From: Dehalococcoidia bacterium
GTDB taxonomy: Bacteria; Chloroflexota; Dehalococcoidia; E44-bin15
Assembly: GCA_023129355.1 (NCBI GenBank)
Contig: JAGMCC010000014.1
Span: 1-14,109 of the forward strand
Direction: 5' to 3'
DNA: 14,109 nt
Positions 1 through 6,918 of the stretch are shown in pieces. The notes beneath the pieces were generated by a model. That model was given only the letters and a program-made list of their open reading frames with translations, made no database searches and had not been told where the DNA came from. Each line of letters starts with the position of its first letter. Within the stretch, counting starts at the first letter, position 1. The position numbers and the translations under genes are program-made.

Positions 1-731
1 GCTATGGCCCAGGAGTCATCATCTGAAGTGATTTTTACCTTGTTATGTACGATTTTATTGTTTGAAACTATACCAGGAGGAACCTTGCGTTCGTCAGTAC
101 ATAGTAGAATACCGCCTACTGAGAACGTAAATTCACCGGATATGTGAGCGACTATCCTGTTGTGTGCTATGATGTTGCCGCTTACATCATCACCACGGGA
201 GCCAACAGCGATACCGATGCCTCCTCCGTTGTGGAATACGGCTATTCCCTCAATGACGTTATGCCTGATTACCCAGTTGTCTCCGTCCCAGTTTGTGATT
301 CCTTGTCCAGTATCATAGATCCTATTGTGTTCAATGGTTACATCGTCAGGACCCCAACCATAGATGGGTAATTCAACTGCTTGGAACGTGAAGTGGCTGA
401 TGGTCGCCCCACTCGAACCAGATATAAGTTTAAAGCCGCACGTCCACGGACCATGGGAGGGACCATCATCTATTACTGCGCCACCTTTTCCCCTGATTTC
501 AAGGGACTTATCAACTACGGCCCCGAACCAATTACCTGCACCTACTTCAATGGTGTGGCCATCCAGTGTATCTGCATCATCAATAGCATCCTGGATAGTA
601 TTGAACGTCTCGGTAGTATTAGTGTTTGTAACAAGGTTCACCGCCATCGCCGGGCCTGCCGGTACTACCACTGCTGCCAGTGAGAATACCAGCACCAGGG
701 CAAACAGAACACTAAAAATTTTCCTTTTCAC
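1..731 (-). CDS. Secreted right-handed beta-helix (NosD/pectate-lyase-like) protein, partial
   Basis: The reading frame is open from a GTG at 731 to the left window edge, so about 243 N-terminal residues are visible and the C-terminus is missing. A near-perfect Shine-Dalgarno (AAAGGAGGTGAT, complement of 737-748) lies 9 nt before the GTG and fixes the start. Residues 1-30 are a classical signal peptide: K/R-rich start, hydrophobic core, and a cleavage site after 'GPAMA'. The mature part begins with 'TIQDAIDDADTLDGHTIEVGAG', the usual opening of parallel beta-helix proteins. Short repeats of the 'HNRI', 'HNVI' and 'NNKIVHNKV' kind follow, as in NosD/pectate-lyase-fold repeats. It is probably exported and acts outside the cell on, or bound to, polysaccharide or another surface. 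No catalytic residue can be assigned. The leader upstream contains several hairpins and a possible attenuator. The fold is fairly certain; the function is not known. Confidence 0.78.
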   Translation of the reverse strand, partial: MKRKIFSVLFALVLVFSLAAVVVPAGPAMAVNLVTNTNTTETFNTIQDAIDDADTLDGHTIEVGAGNWFGAVVDKSLEIRGKGGAVIDDGPSHGPWTCGFKLISGSSGATISHFTFQAVELPIYGWGPDDVTIEHNRIYDTGQGITNWDGDNWVIRHNVIEGIAVFHNGGGIGIAVGSRGDDVSGNIIAHNRIVAHISGEFTFSVGGILLCTDERKVPPGIVSNNKIVHNKVKITSDDDSWAI

Positions 732-772
732 TCTTTATCACCTCCTTTCCGTTTCAGATCGCCTTATCGCCT

Positions 773-807
773 CCCCCGATAAATCGGGGGACTCCGAAAA
801 ATCGGAG
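773..807. repeat. Two tandem small hairpins in the leader of the beta-helix gene
   Basis: Two perfect short palindromes lie side by side: CCCCCGA/TCGGGGG (773-779 with 784-790, loop TAAA) and CTCCGA/TCGGAG (792-797 with 802-807, loop AAAA). They fall about 30 nt upstream of the ribosome binding site of the minus-strand beta-helix gene, so they would sit in its 5' untranslated RNA. The first palindrome recurs at 3268-3284 in the repeat patch upstream of the ACR3 gene. This suggests a dispersed genomic repeat, not a gene-specific site. Confidence 0.6.
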
Positions 808-910
808 CCTCGACCTGGGGCATAGCAGCTTTTTTACCCTCAAATAGCGCTCCTTTATAGGCACCACCTCACTTTTCTATAGATACCGAAACTGACCCTA
901 ACATATAAAT

Positions 911-947
911 AAAACCGACCATGCCCCGCATCAGGCGGCACGGTCGG
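911..947 (-). terminator. Rho-independent terminator (minus strand), possible attenuator
   Basis: On the minus strand an 11-bp stem (937-947 pairing with 915-925, one mismatch, 11-nt loop) is followed directly by a T-rich run (TTTTATTTATAT, complement of 903-914). It lies about 180 nt upstream of the GTG of the beta-helix gene, with no convincing gene in front of it, so it may act in the leader. The loop and 5' arm (928-941) are complementary to 1004-1010 plus 1017-1023, which could form an alternative antiterminator structure. Confidence 0.65.
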
Positions 948-957
948 CTCCACCCAT

Positions 958-985
958 TTGACTTTTCTTTCTTTATGTGTAAAAT
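958..985 (+). promoter_or_regulatory. Possible sigma70-type promoter for a small RNA
   Basis: TTGACT (958-963) and TAAAAT (980-985) are separated by 16 bp on the plus strand. Transcription would start near 992 and meet a terminator-like hairpin at 1029-1056. There is no open reading frame of note between them. Confidence 0.35.
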
Positions 986-991
986 CAACAC

Positions 992-1068
992 ATAGGCATA
1001 TTGGTGCCGCGTGTACCTGATGCCTTTGCCCCGAGTGAGCCAACACTCATTCGGGGCTATTTCTATTT
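992..1068 (+). ncRNA. Candidate short structured RNA ending in a terminator hairpin
   Basis: Downstream of the plus-strand promoter-like pair at 958-985 comes a small hairpin, GGCAT (995-999) with ATGCC (1020-1024) and an inner GGT/ACC pairing. It is followed by an 11-bp stem, CCCCGAGTGAG (1029-1039) with 1046-1056, closed with one G-T pair. The run after the stem (CTATTTCTATTT) is only moderately T-rich, so the terminator is weak. The transcript would be about 75 nt and antisense to the proposed minus-strand leader. Both readings of this region cannot easily be told apart from sequence alone. Confidence 0.25.
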
Positions 1069-1160
1069 AAACTAAGAACGATTTGTTTCCTTACACCTCT
1101 ATTCTAATAATCATCCCGCGGCCGCTTTGGCCATTGCCTCCCGCAATCCGAATATACCAC

Positions 1161-1190
1161 TTACAGATGGCTGCTTTACAGATGGCTGCT
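1161..1190. repeat. 15-bp tandem direct repeat, two copies
   Basis: TTACAGATGGCTGCT occurs twice with no spacer (1161-1175 and 1176-1190). It is too short and has too few copies to suggest a specific role. Replication slippage is the simplest explanation. Confidence 0.8.
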
Positions 1191-1354
1191 CAACACTACC
1201 CGTCAGGCACATATGCAGAATATTATGTTATGGGCTAACCTGTTCAGGCTATATACATCCACAACGTTGTGACGGGATATAATTAGCATTACATAATACT
1301 CCGATTAAAATCGTGTCCGGGAAGAATGCGACGAGTTTTACACGGAACTTAAAA

Positions 1355-1401
1355 AAACCTCCAGCTCTGGGCTTCTATGCCCCGCTTAAAGGTTTATTTT
1401 T
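1355..1401. terminator. Terminator-like hairpin, possibly bidirectional
   Basis: AAACCT (1355-1360) pairs with AGGTTT (1390-1395), with an inner GGGC/GCCC pairing. The hairpin has an A run on the left (1351-1357) and a T run on the right (ATTTTT, 1396-1401). No neighbouring gene clearly ends here, so its role is uncertain. It could mark the end of a lost gene. Confidence 0.3.
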
Positions 1402-2062
1402 GGGCAAAAGCGTAGGTCTTCATGCTCCCTTAGACGTTATTCCTTTTTGTCTGAATCCTCATTTTTACCCGCTGTAATAGTGGATATTTTGACATACTAA
1501 ACCTATTATAAAATTATAATGGTGAAAGGCACCTTTTGTCTATCGGGAGATTGTGTATTCTTGTGTAGGGAAATCTTGATACAATTAGAGGCATTGGCAA
1601 GAGCATACGACCGCTCACATCCAATAGACTCTATATTTTTAGCATAAATCTCGCTATTAATCTCTATTATCCTTATATACTCGTATTTCGTCTAATATTC
1701 CCTTATATTGTCTCCTTTTGGCATAAATCCATACACCTGGCCGTTAAGCCGAGTCGACCGCAGTGGCCCAAATAAAATGCCATACATAATTGCTTAAAGG
1801 TGTATCCCTTTGGGCTAGCCCTATTGCCTGGACACTATGGATGGCAATGCCTTACGAGTATGCGTGTGTTAGCGGATTTTCAATGCGGATTAGACCCATA
1901 ACCGATAGAGCTTGTCAATCCCCTAATGCAGCGGGACTCGGCAAAAGGTATTCAGGCTAAAGGATGTGGGTTGGCCGGATGCAGGCTGGGGGCATTAATC
2001 TGTGGTGGTTGCGCTCAGGCTCGATTAGCTCCTCATCGCTTAATGAAAGGCGATAGATTTTT

Positions 2063-3151
2063 TCATTCGCTCACCTCACCCATAGGCAGTGGTTTGCGAA
2101 ATGTGCCCCTGGTAGCCCTACAGAGCCATACCAGGCCCAGCATGATGGGAACCTCGGTGAGGACGCCGACCACAGTGGCCAGGGCAGCCCCTGATGCCAC
2201 CCCAAAGAGGGTAGTTGACACCGCAATGGCAACTTCAAAGTGATTGCTGCCGGCGATAATCGCTGCTGGCGATGCATCTTCATATGTAAAATGGAGAAAT
2301 CTAGCTGCAACATAGGTAATACCGAACACGAGCAATATGTTTACCATTATCGCCACAGTTATCATCCCGATTATGGCAGGCAGTTCCACGATAATATAGC
2401 CTTGATAAGTGAAAAGGATTACCAGCGTAACCAGCAATGCGATTATGGATACCTTTCCCAGTTTGGGCACCAGCCGGGATTCAAACCAGTCCATGCCCTT
2501 CCTGTTGATTACCTGCCTCCTCGTTATATAGCCAGCAATCAGCGGTGTAAGTATGTATATGCCCACGGACAGCGCTATAGTCTCCCAGGGCACGGTTATC
2601 CCCGATATCCCCAGCAGGAGCATCGCCAGCGGCGCGAAAAGGAACACCATCGTCAGGGAGTTTATCGCCGTCATCACCAGGGTGTGCCCCATATTGCCCC
2701 GCGCCAGATAGCTCCACACCAGAACCATGGCGGTGCAGGGGGCCACACCGAGCAGGATCAAACCAGCCCTATAATCCTGGATCTGCTCCGTGGTTAAAAA
2801 GTTTGCGAAGATAACGCCGAGGAAAAGCCAGGCAAAAAGGGCCATGGTAAAGGGTTTCACCGCCCAGTTGGCGAAAAGGGTGAGCGCTATAGGCTTTGGC
2901 GAACGCAGTGCTCCCCTTATCTCTTCCCAGCTTATCTGCACCATTATGGGGTAGATCATGGCAAAGAGGCAGATGGCGATAGGAATGGAGATGTGAGCCA
3001 CCTCAAGACGGGCCATGAAATCGGAAATCTGGGGGAAGAGCCTGCCCAGACCCGTTCCAACTAAAATGCAGAGAGCAACCCATATGGTAAGATACTTATC
3101 CCATATGCCCAGTCTTCTCTCTTTTTCTGCCTTACTAGAAACCAAATTCAC
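2063..3151 (-). CDS. acr3: ACR3-type arsenite efflux permease
   Basis: This is an integral membrane exporter of arsenite (As(III), possibly also antimonite) driven by the proton gradient, of the ACR3 (BART superfamily) type. About ten hydrophobic segments are visible. The diagnostic motif 'GVAPCTAMVLVWSYLARGN' carries the conserved cysteine (C139 of the 362-residue form), and a second motif, 'LTEVPIMLGLV', carries a conserved glutamate near residue 333. 'GSNHFEVAIAVS' matches the family's ASNxFExAIAV element. The frame opens further upstream to 3262, but that extension is hydrophilic, cysteine-rich and unlike ACR3, and it overlaps a promoter-like pair and nearly reaches a dispersed repeat. 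The GTG at 3151 gives the usual family length and starts just before 'KYLTIWVALCILVG'. No arsR, arsC or arsM is visible beside it, so it appears as a stand-alone resistance gene. Confidence 0.92.
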   Translation of the reverse strand: MNLVSSKAEKERRLGIWDKYLTIWVALCILVGTGLGRLFPQISDFMARLEVAHISIPIAICLFAMIYPIMVQISWEEIRGALRSPKPIALTLFANWAVKPFTMALFAWLFLGVIFANFLTTEQIQDYRAGLILLGVAPCTAMVLVWSYLARGNMGHTLVMTAINSLTMVFLFAPLAMLLLGISGITVPWETIALSVGIYILTPLIAGYITRRQVINRKGMDWFESRLVPKLGKVSIIALLVTLVILFTYQGYIIVELPAIIGMITVAIMVNILLVFGITYVAARFLHFTYEDASPAAIIAGSNHFEVAIAVSTTLFGVASGAALATVVGVLTEVPIMLGLVWLCRATRGTFRKPLPMGEVSE

Positions 3152-3176
3152 CCCTTTATGAGGTTCCCTATTATAT

Positions 3177-3206
3177 AATATAACGCGACCAGCAAGGAAA
3201 AGACAA
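3177..3206 (-). promoter_or_regulatory. Possible sigma70-type promoter of acr3
   Basis: On the minus strand, TTGTCT (complement of 3201-3206) and TATATT (complement of 3177-3182) are 18 bp apart. A second TATAAT-like hexamer lies just downstream (3170-3175). The predicted start point is about 20 nt before the GTG at 3151, which supports the shorter protein start. No ArsR operator could be identified with confidence. Confidence 0.4.
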
Positions 3207-3258
3207 CGTACTCGTCCATTACATTGGCGGCACATCACTTCCTCACTCATTGACCCGG

Positions 3259-3354
3259 TCATTGCGACCCCGATTTATCGGGGGAAGCAATCTCAGAGGT
3301 AGTGGGTGGGCAGACATGCAACGGCGAGTTTGCTTCGCGTCGCTCGCAATGACG
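3259..3354. repeat. Dispersed palindromic repeat (TCATTGCGA ... GAAGCAATCTC type)
   Basis: The left arm, TCATTGCGA (3259-3267) with GAAGCAATCTC (3284-3294), is matched in inverted form by the right arm at 3326-3354, which reads TCATTGCGAGCGACGCGAAG and continues to CAAACTC on the other strand. A CCCCGATTTATCGGGG palindrome (3268-3283) is inserted in the left arm. Units of this type are a familiar class of intergenic repeat in many bacterial genomes. Degenerate fragments (AATGACG, GGTGTCA) continue to about 3430. The rest of the acr3-rimI gap holds no gene that I can support. Confidence 0.65.
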
Positions 3355-3508
3355 ACTAAAGTGTTTCGCTGAGAACAAGCCTCACCATGACGATGAAAGA
3401 GTACCTTACAATGACGGTAGGGTGTCACCCATCTATCTGAATGAACTCAGATAGCGGCAAGGGACACAATATGATAAAATAATTCATTATTCCCTTATAG
3501 AGGATGCT

Positions 3509-4150
3509 TTGCATTACGTAGTACGGCCGATGCGGTTGGCAGATGTTCCACAGGCTACCGAGATAGATAAGGAATGCTTCCCCACTCAGTGGCCTCCGCC
3601 ACCATATAAAAATGATCTCCTGTTCAATAGACCAGCCCGTTACCTGGTGGCCTGTAAGGAGGAGAATCATGCTTTACCTGTAGAAGAAACAGAGCAGCGT
3701 GAGGCCCCTCTTAATCATTTCCTGGGAGGGGTAAGACGCTTCTTTTACGCAGCGGAGGCATCTCCTGCAAGCCAACGAATTGTTGGCCTCATTGGCTTCT
3801 GGCTCATGGCAGGCGAGGCTCATATCACCACTATAGGGGTGCGCCAGGCATTCCAAAGGCAAGGCATCGGTGAATTGCTGCTTATTTCCACCATCGATAT
3901 CGCCCTGATGCGGAATGCCCAGGTGATGACCTTGGAAGTGCGCCAGTCCAATTCGGCGGCCCAGGCACTCTACGAAAAATACGGCTTCATTAAAATGGGG
4001 GCTAGGAGAGGCTATTACACCGATAATCGAGAAGATGCCGTGATCATGACAACAGATACGCTCACCTCGGCCCTTTTTCAGGACCAGTTCCGGCAACTAA
4101 AGCGAGCCCATGCCGAAAGACGGGGGCCAGCCCTGTGCCAGATCGATTGA
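3509..4150 (+). CDS. rimI: GNAT N-acetyltransferase, RimI-like
   Basis: This is a GCN5-family acetyltransferase resembling RimI, which acetylates the N-terminal alanine of ribosomal protein S18 using acetyl-CoA. The true substrate here is not proven. The N-terminus 'VVRPMRLADVPQATEIDKECFPTQW' is typical of RimI. The acetyl-CoA-binding motif Q116-R-Q-G-I-G121 follows the 'ITTIGVRQAF' strand. 'VRQSNSAAQALYEKYGF' (about 144-160) holds the usual Asn and the Tyr near residue 155. An insertion of about 35-40 residues (about 52-90) separates the first strands, making the protein (213 aa) longer than the usual 145-165. The start is a TTG with AGAGGA 4-5 nt upstream. An ATG seven codons later (3530) would cut the 'VVRP' strand and is less likely. 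tsaB/tsaD, frequent neighbours of rimI, are absent. Confidence 0.85.
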   Translation: MHYVVRPMRLADVPQATEIDKECFPTQWPPPPYKNDLLFNRPARYLVACKEENHALPVEETEQREAPLNHFLGGVRRFFYAAEASPASQRIVGLIGFWLMAGEAHITTIGVRQAFQRQGIGELLLISTIDIALMRNAQVMTLEVRQSNSAAQALYEKYGFIKMGARRGYYTDNREDAVIMTTDTLTSALFQDQFRQLKRAHAERRGPALCQID

Positions 4151-4166
4151 ACTATTGTCTAAGGTA

Positions 4167-4196
4167 TTGACAAAACATACTTCAATCCGTTAATAT
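4167..4196 (+). promoter_or_regulatory. Sigma70-type promoter of the pilT-like gene
   Basis: A perfect TTGACA (4167-4172) is followed after 18 bp by TAATAT (4191-4196), then by a very AT-rich leader of about 65 nt running to the AAGGAG ribosome binding site (4262-4267). This places the pilT-like gene in its own transcript, separate from the acetyltransferase gene. Confidence 0.6.
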
Positions 4197-4272
4197 ATAA
4201 CAGTAATAGTTAATTTAATAATAATATATTATATATAATTCAAATTAAGATAATTAATGTTAAGGAGCTAAT

Positions 4273-5337
4273 GTGAATATCAATGACATGCTAAAGTCTG
4301 CCGTAGAAAGGGGGGCGTCAGACCTTCATCTCACTGCCGCATTTCCACCGGTGGTGCGCATAGATGGCGAAATAGTTCCTCACGATGGTCTGCCTAGTTT
4401 GACCGCCCAGGACGTGGAGCAGATCCTTAATGATACAACCACTGAGGAACAAAGGAAGGTATTTGCCCAGAAATGGGAACTAGACTTCGCCTACACTATT
4501 CCGGGGATGGGGCGCTTCCGCGCTAATGCCTGCATACAGAGAGGTACCATTAGCCTCTGCTTCCGTCTGCTTCAAGCCGTAATCCTCGATATTGAGCAGC
4601 TAGGGCTGCCGGATGCATGTAAAGATTTAGCCTTGAAGGAACATGGGCTGGTTCTGGTCACCGGGCCGGCCGGTAGCGGTAAATCGACCACTCTTGCTGC
4701 GATGATCAATTATCTTAATAGCCTGAGGAGCCGAAGTGTTATTACCATCGAAGACCCTATCGAGTTTCTCCATAAGAATGATAAATGCTTAATCACGCAA
4801 CGAGAGGTCGGTGCAGACACCCAGAACTTCGCCACTGCCCTTAAGCATGCTCTCCGCCAGGACCCTAATGTTGTCCTGGTAGGGGAGATGCGAGACCTGG
4901 AGACCATCTCCACTGCGTTAACTGCCGCAGAAACCGGACACCTGATTCTCACCACGCTCCATACTCCCAGTGCCCCTCAGGCCATTGATAGGATCATTGA
5001 CGTCTTCCCTCCTTACCAACAGCAACAGGTGCGAATTCAGCTCTCCACCGTTCTGGAAGGTGTACTCTATCAAACCCTGATTCCAAGGCTTGACGGCGCA
5101 GGGCGTGTCCCTGCTGTGGAGGTTATGCTTGCCACCGACGCCATCAGGAACCTTATCAGGGAGGCGAGGACTTCCCAGATGTGGAGCACCATGCAGACAA
5201 GTTCACGTTACGGCATGCAAACGATAGATCAAGCGCTAATGCAACTTTGCCATAACCGACTCATCTCTCTGCAAGATGCACTTAGGAGGTGCCGTGAGCC
5301 AGAAGCGACAAAGAAGTCGCTTGCCCGCAATGCGTAG
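4273..5337 (+). CDS. pilT: PilT-family type IV pilus retraction ATPase
   Basis: This is a hexameric cytoplasmic ATPase of the secretion superfamily that would disassemble type IV pili (twitching, DNA uptake, adhesion). All family signatures are present in order: N-terminal PAS-like domain ('GASDLHLT', 'VVRIDGEI'), arginine region 'GMGRFRANACIQRG' (about 78-91), Walker A 'GPAGSGKST' (131-139), Asp box 'VITIEDPIEFLH' (156-167), Walker B 'VVLVGEMRD' (about 200-208) and His box 'TGHLILTTLHT' (221-231). The C-terminal 'AIRNLIRE' (290-297) is the element known to be needed for retraction by PilT. The length (354 aa) is normal. It starts with GTG behind AAGGAG, 5 nt away; an overlapping ATG at 4271 runs at once into a stop. 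No other pilus gene is in the window, so it is an orphan here, and its partners must lie elsewhere. Confidence 0.92.
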   Translation: MNINDMLKSAVERGASDLHLTAAFPPVVRIDGEIVPHDGLPSLTAQDVEQILNDTTTEEQRKVFAQKWELDFAYTIPGMGRFRANACIQRGTISLCFRLLQAVILDIEQLGLPDACKDLALKEHGLVLVTGPAGSGKSTTLAAMINYLNSLRSRSVITIEDPIEFLHKNDKCLITQREVGADTQNFATALKHALRQDPNVVLVGEMRDLETISTALTAAETGHLILTTLHTPSAPQAIDRIIDVFPPYQQQQVRIQLSTVLEGVLYQTLIPRLDGAGRVPAVEVMLATDAIRNLIREARTSQMWSTMQTSSRYGMQTIDQALMQLCHNRLISLQDALRRCREPEATKKSLARNA

Positions 5338-5381
5338 CACCAGCAACTTGTAAGGGATCTCCCCTGGATATCTACCACCTT

Positions 5382-6389
5382 CTAGGATTGGTCCAACTTC
5401 ATGGTTATTGCCCCAGGATCGCAGACGACGGCACATAGGCCACAGCCAAAGCACATTTCCTTATCGATTGTGGCCTTGAGTTTCTTAGCTGGGGGAGACT
5501 TCTTCATTTCTATGGCATCAAAAAAGCACCGCTCCACACAGTCTTGGCAGCCGGTACAAAGATCCTGATCTATTTCAGCGCGAAAACGACTCTTCTCTAG
5601 TATTTGTTCCATATTACCAAGCTCGATGCCGATAGCGAAGATGGCACAGCAATCCTTGCAACAGTTACATATTCCGTTCAGTCGACGGGAAGCTGCCATG
5701 GGCCACGTGTGAATTAGACCAGCTTCCTCAGCCTGCTCGGCAATAGCGATTGCCTCTTCCGGGGAAATCCTGCGCCCCGCGCCGCGGTTTATGGCATATT
5801 CCGCTCCCCGATTAAACTGAAGGCAGACGTCAAGCGGGGCATCACACTCCCTCATTGACCTGCGGCAGCTACAGGGAATCACTGTTATCGGGTCTGCTCC
5901 CCTGATTAGCTCCCTGATATTTTCATCGGGTAAAAGCTCACCCGCTGAGATGCTAGGGCTCCGCTCAATCGCCTTCCAGGCGGGAATAACCTTAATGAAC
6001 TGCACATATGAATCCCCAAAGCCGCTCGCCATTCTCTGAATCCACTCAGTTTCCTGAAGATCCTTCCACATATCAAGAATCTCGGTATCGATCCATTTCT
6101 CTGCACTCGACAGTGTGGAATCATGTAACTGCGTAACATCGCGAGCGAAGCAAAATCCCTTACTGGTGGGGATTACCAGTCCTCTTTCTAAAAATTCCCG
6201 GAGCTTCCGCTGCACCGTCTCCTCATCCAGGCCCGATTTTTGCGCCAGTTCAGCAGGTTCAGCCGGTAGTTCGAGTAGCAGTTTCCCTTCTTCAGGGGTC
6301 ACCAGCTTCTGCAATATCCGAAGCAAACTTTCCGACCCGGTATAATTCAGTCTCTCCACTAATTCAGTGTAGACATCGCTTGTTCCCAT
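5382..6389 (-). CDS. Ferredoxin-type 4Fe-4S protein with N-terminal winged-helix-like region
   Basis: This 335-residue protein is probably a cytoplasmic electron carrier or redox-linked regulator. An N-terminal helical part (about 30-80, 'AELAQKSGLDEETVQRKLREFLERGLVIP') reads like a winged-helix domain. The middle has two cysteine clusters, 'IPCSCRRSMRECDAPLDVC' (C173, C175, C182, C189) and 'GICNCCKDCC' (C241-C248), likely binding further metal or Fe-S. The C-terminus has two classic 4Fe-4S motifs, 'CTGCQDCVERC' (C278-C288) and 'CFGCGLCAVVCDP' (C313-C323). The ATG at 6389 is preceded by AAGGAGG at 5 nt (complement of 6395-6401). An upstream TTG at 6407 would place that signal inside the gene and is rejected. 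It is divergent from the dehydratase/activator cluster and convergent with pilT (44 nt apart). Supplying electrons to the neighbouring activator is plausible but inferred only from position. Confidence 0.88.
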   Translation of the reverse strand: MGTSDVYTELVERLNYTGSESLLRILQKLVTPEEGKLLLELPAEPAELAQKSGLDEETVQRKLREFLERGLVIPTSKGFCFARDVTQLHDSTLSSAEKWIDTEILDMWKDLQETEWIQRMASGFGDSYVQFIKVIPAWKAIERSPSISAGELLPDENIRELIRGADPITVIPCSCRRSMRECDAPLDVCLQFNRGAEYAINRGAGRRISPEEAIAIAEQAEEAGLIHTWPMAASRRLNGICNCCKDCCAIFAIGIELGNMEQILEKSRFRAEIDQDLCTGCQDCVERCFFDAIEMKKSPPAKKLKATIDKEMCFGCGLCAVVCDPGAITMKLDQS

Positions 6390-6407
6390 AGAGACCTCCT
6401 TCGGCAA

Positions 6408-6772
6408 TGGTGCTTGTTAATGTTTACCCGGTTATCTTGGAAAGCAAACCATGAGCATTAGATTGCGTCTTGTGCCTTGGTTCATTTTAGTGCAGAAAAT
6501 GAGTCTGGGCAAGCCTCCGTGCTCGTCCAGCACATTATTGACCCGTCACCCCTAGCCATTTGTTACTGTCATTGCAAGGACCCCAAGGGGAGAGAAAACC
6601 ATGTACCCAACCAGGGCCGTGGCCGGCGTCCCGCAGAACGTATAGGTAGCTTAGTGACTCCTGTCACGAGGTCGAATTAGCCAATCACCGGGCATTAGCT
6701 TATATGACTCGCCTTCAACAAAACTCAGAACGTCGCTGATGCACTGCTAAAGGATGGAGCCCAAGTTTATGG
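6408..6772. other. Intergenic region between divergent genes, with repeat-like fragments
   Basis: No gene is supported here. An open frame at 6477-6680 has no ribosome binding site or recognisable family. The stretch 6566-6595 begins CTGTCATTGCAAGGACCCC and resembles degraded copies of the dispersed TCATTGCGAGG repeat seen at 3259-3354. The divergent promoters of the ferredoxin gene and the dehydratase cluster must lie in or next to this segment. Only the latter was recognised. Confidence 0.5.
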
Positions 6773-6801
6773 TTGACATCCAGTCGAACTCTATATATCA
6801 T
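6773..6801 (+). promoter_or_regulatory. Sigma70-type promoter of the dehydratase/activator cluster
   Basis: TTGACA (6773-6778) and TATCAT (6796-6801) are 17 bp apart, a near-consensus promoter. Transcription would begin near 6808 and leave a leader of about 110 nt before the first gene. The leader contains a small hairpin CCTCT-AAAT-AGAGG (6865-6878) shortly before the start region. No operator could be recognised. Confidence 0.65.
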
Positions 6802-6918
6802 ACCATAGAAGACCCGTAAACGAGTCGCCTGCAATCGCTTCCTCAGGAATACTTAGAAATCGTTCCTCTAAATAGAGGGCAAACTATAAAAGGAGTGCTT
6901 GAAAAGGGGGGAAATGAA

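Larger units (their letters stand above)
911..1056 (-). promoter_or_regulatory. Candidate attenuator/riboswitch-like leader of the beta-helix gene
   Basis: Read on the minus strand, the segment has in order: a GC-rich hairpin (1056-1029), a segment containing GCATCAG and GCGGCAC (1023-1004), a small hairpin TATGTGT/ACACATA, and the terminator hairpin (947-915) with its T tract. GCATCAG and GCGGCAC are perfectly complementary to GTGCCGC and CTGATGC, which are contiguous in the terminator (941-928). This gives 14 bp of alternative pairing around a 6-nt bulge. Mutually exclusive pairings of this kind are the hallmark of transcription attenuation. I could not match the sequence to a known riboswitch class, and no minus-strand promoter was identified. 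It could instead be an inverted-repeat remnant. Confidence 0.35.
1070..2062. other. Gene-poor stretch of about 1 kb
   Basis: No convincing coding region is seen on either strand. The longest open frame (from 1926) overlaps the end of the ACR3 gene and has no family resemblance. The middle part (about 1480-1720) is AT-rich. A perfect 15-bp tandem duplication (1161-1175 and 1176-1190) and a terminator-like hairpin at 1355-1401 are the only structured elements noticed. It may be a decayed gene or an insertion scar. Confidence 0.55.

Noticed and set aside
144..825. Plus-strand open frames over the first 800 bases
   Set aside because: They lie opposite the beta-helix gene, which has a signal peptide, repeats and a near-perfect ribosome binding site.
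855..1046. Minus-strand open frame of 63 residues
   Set aside because: It spans the strong intrinsic terminator and the pairing elements and has no ribosome binding site; structured non-coding sequence explains it better.
1519..1647. Small plus-strand open frame of 42 residues
   Set aside because: No Shine-Dalgarno signal, no recognisable family and only a badly spaced promoter-like sequence upstream.
3152..3262. N-terminal extension of the ACR3 protein to an ATG at 3262
   Set aside because: The 37 extra residues are Cys/Arg-rich and unlike ACR3, and a promoter-like pair lies inside the segment. The GTG at 3151 gives the normal family length.
6895..6897. GTG as the start of the first dehydratase-like gene
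   Set aside because: Its purine-rich signal touches the start codon with no spacing; the TTG at 6919 has a usable spacing, though this is not certain.
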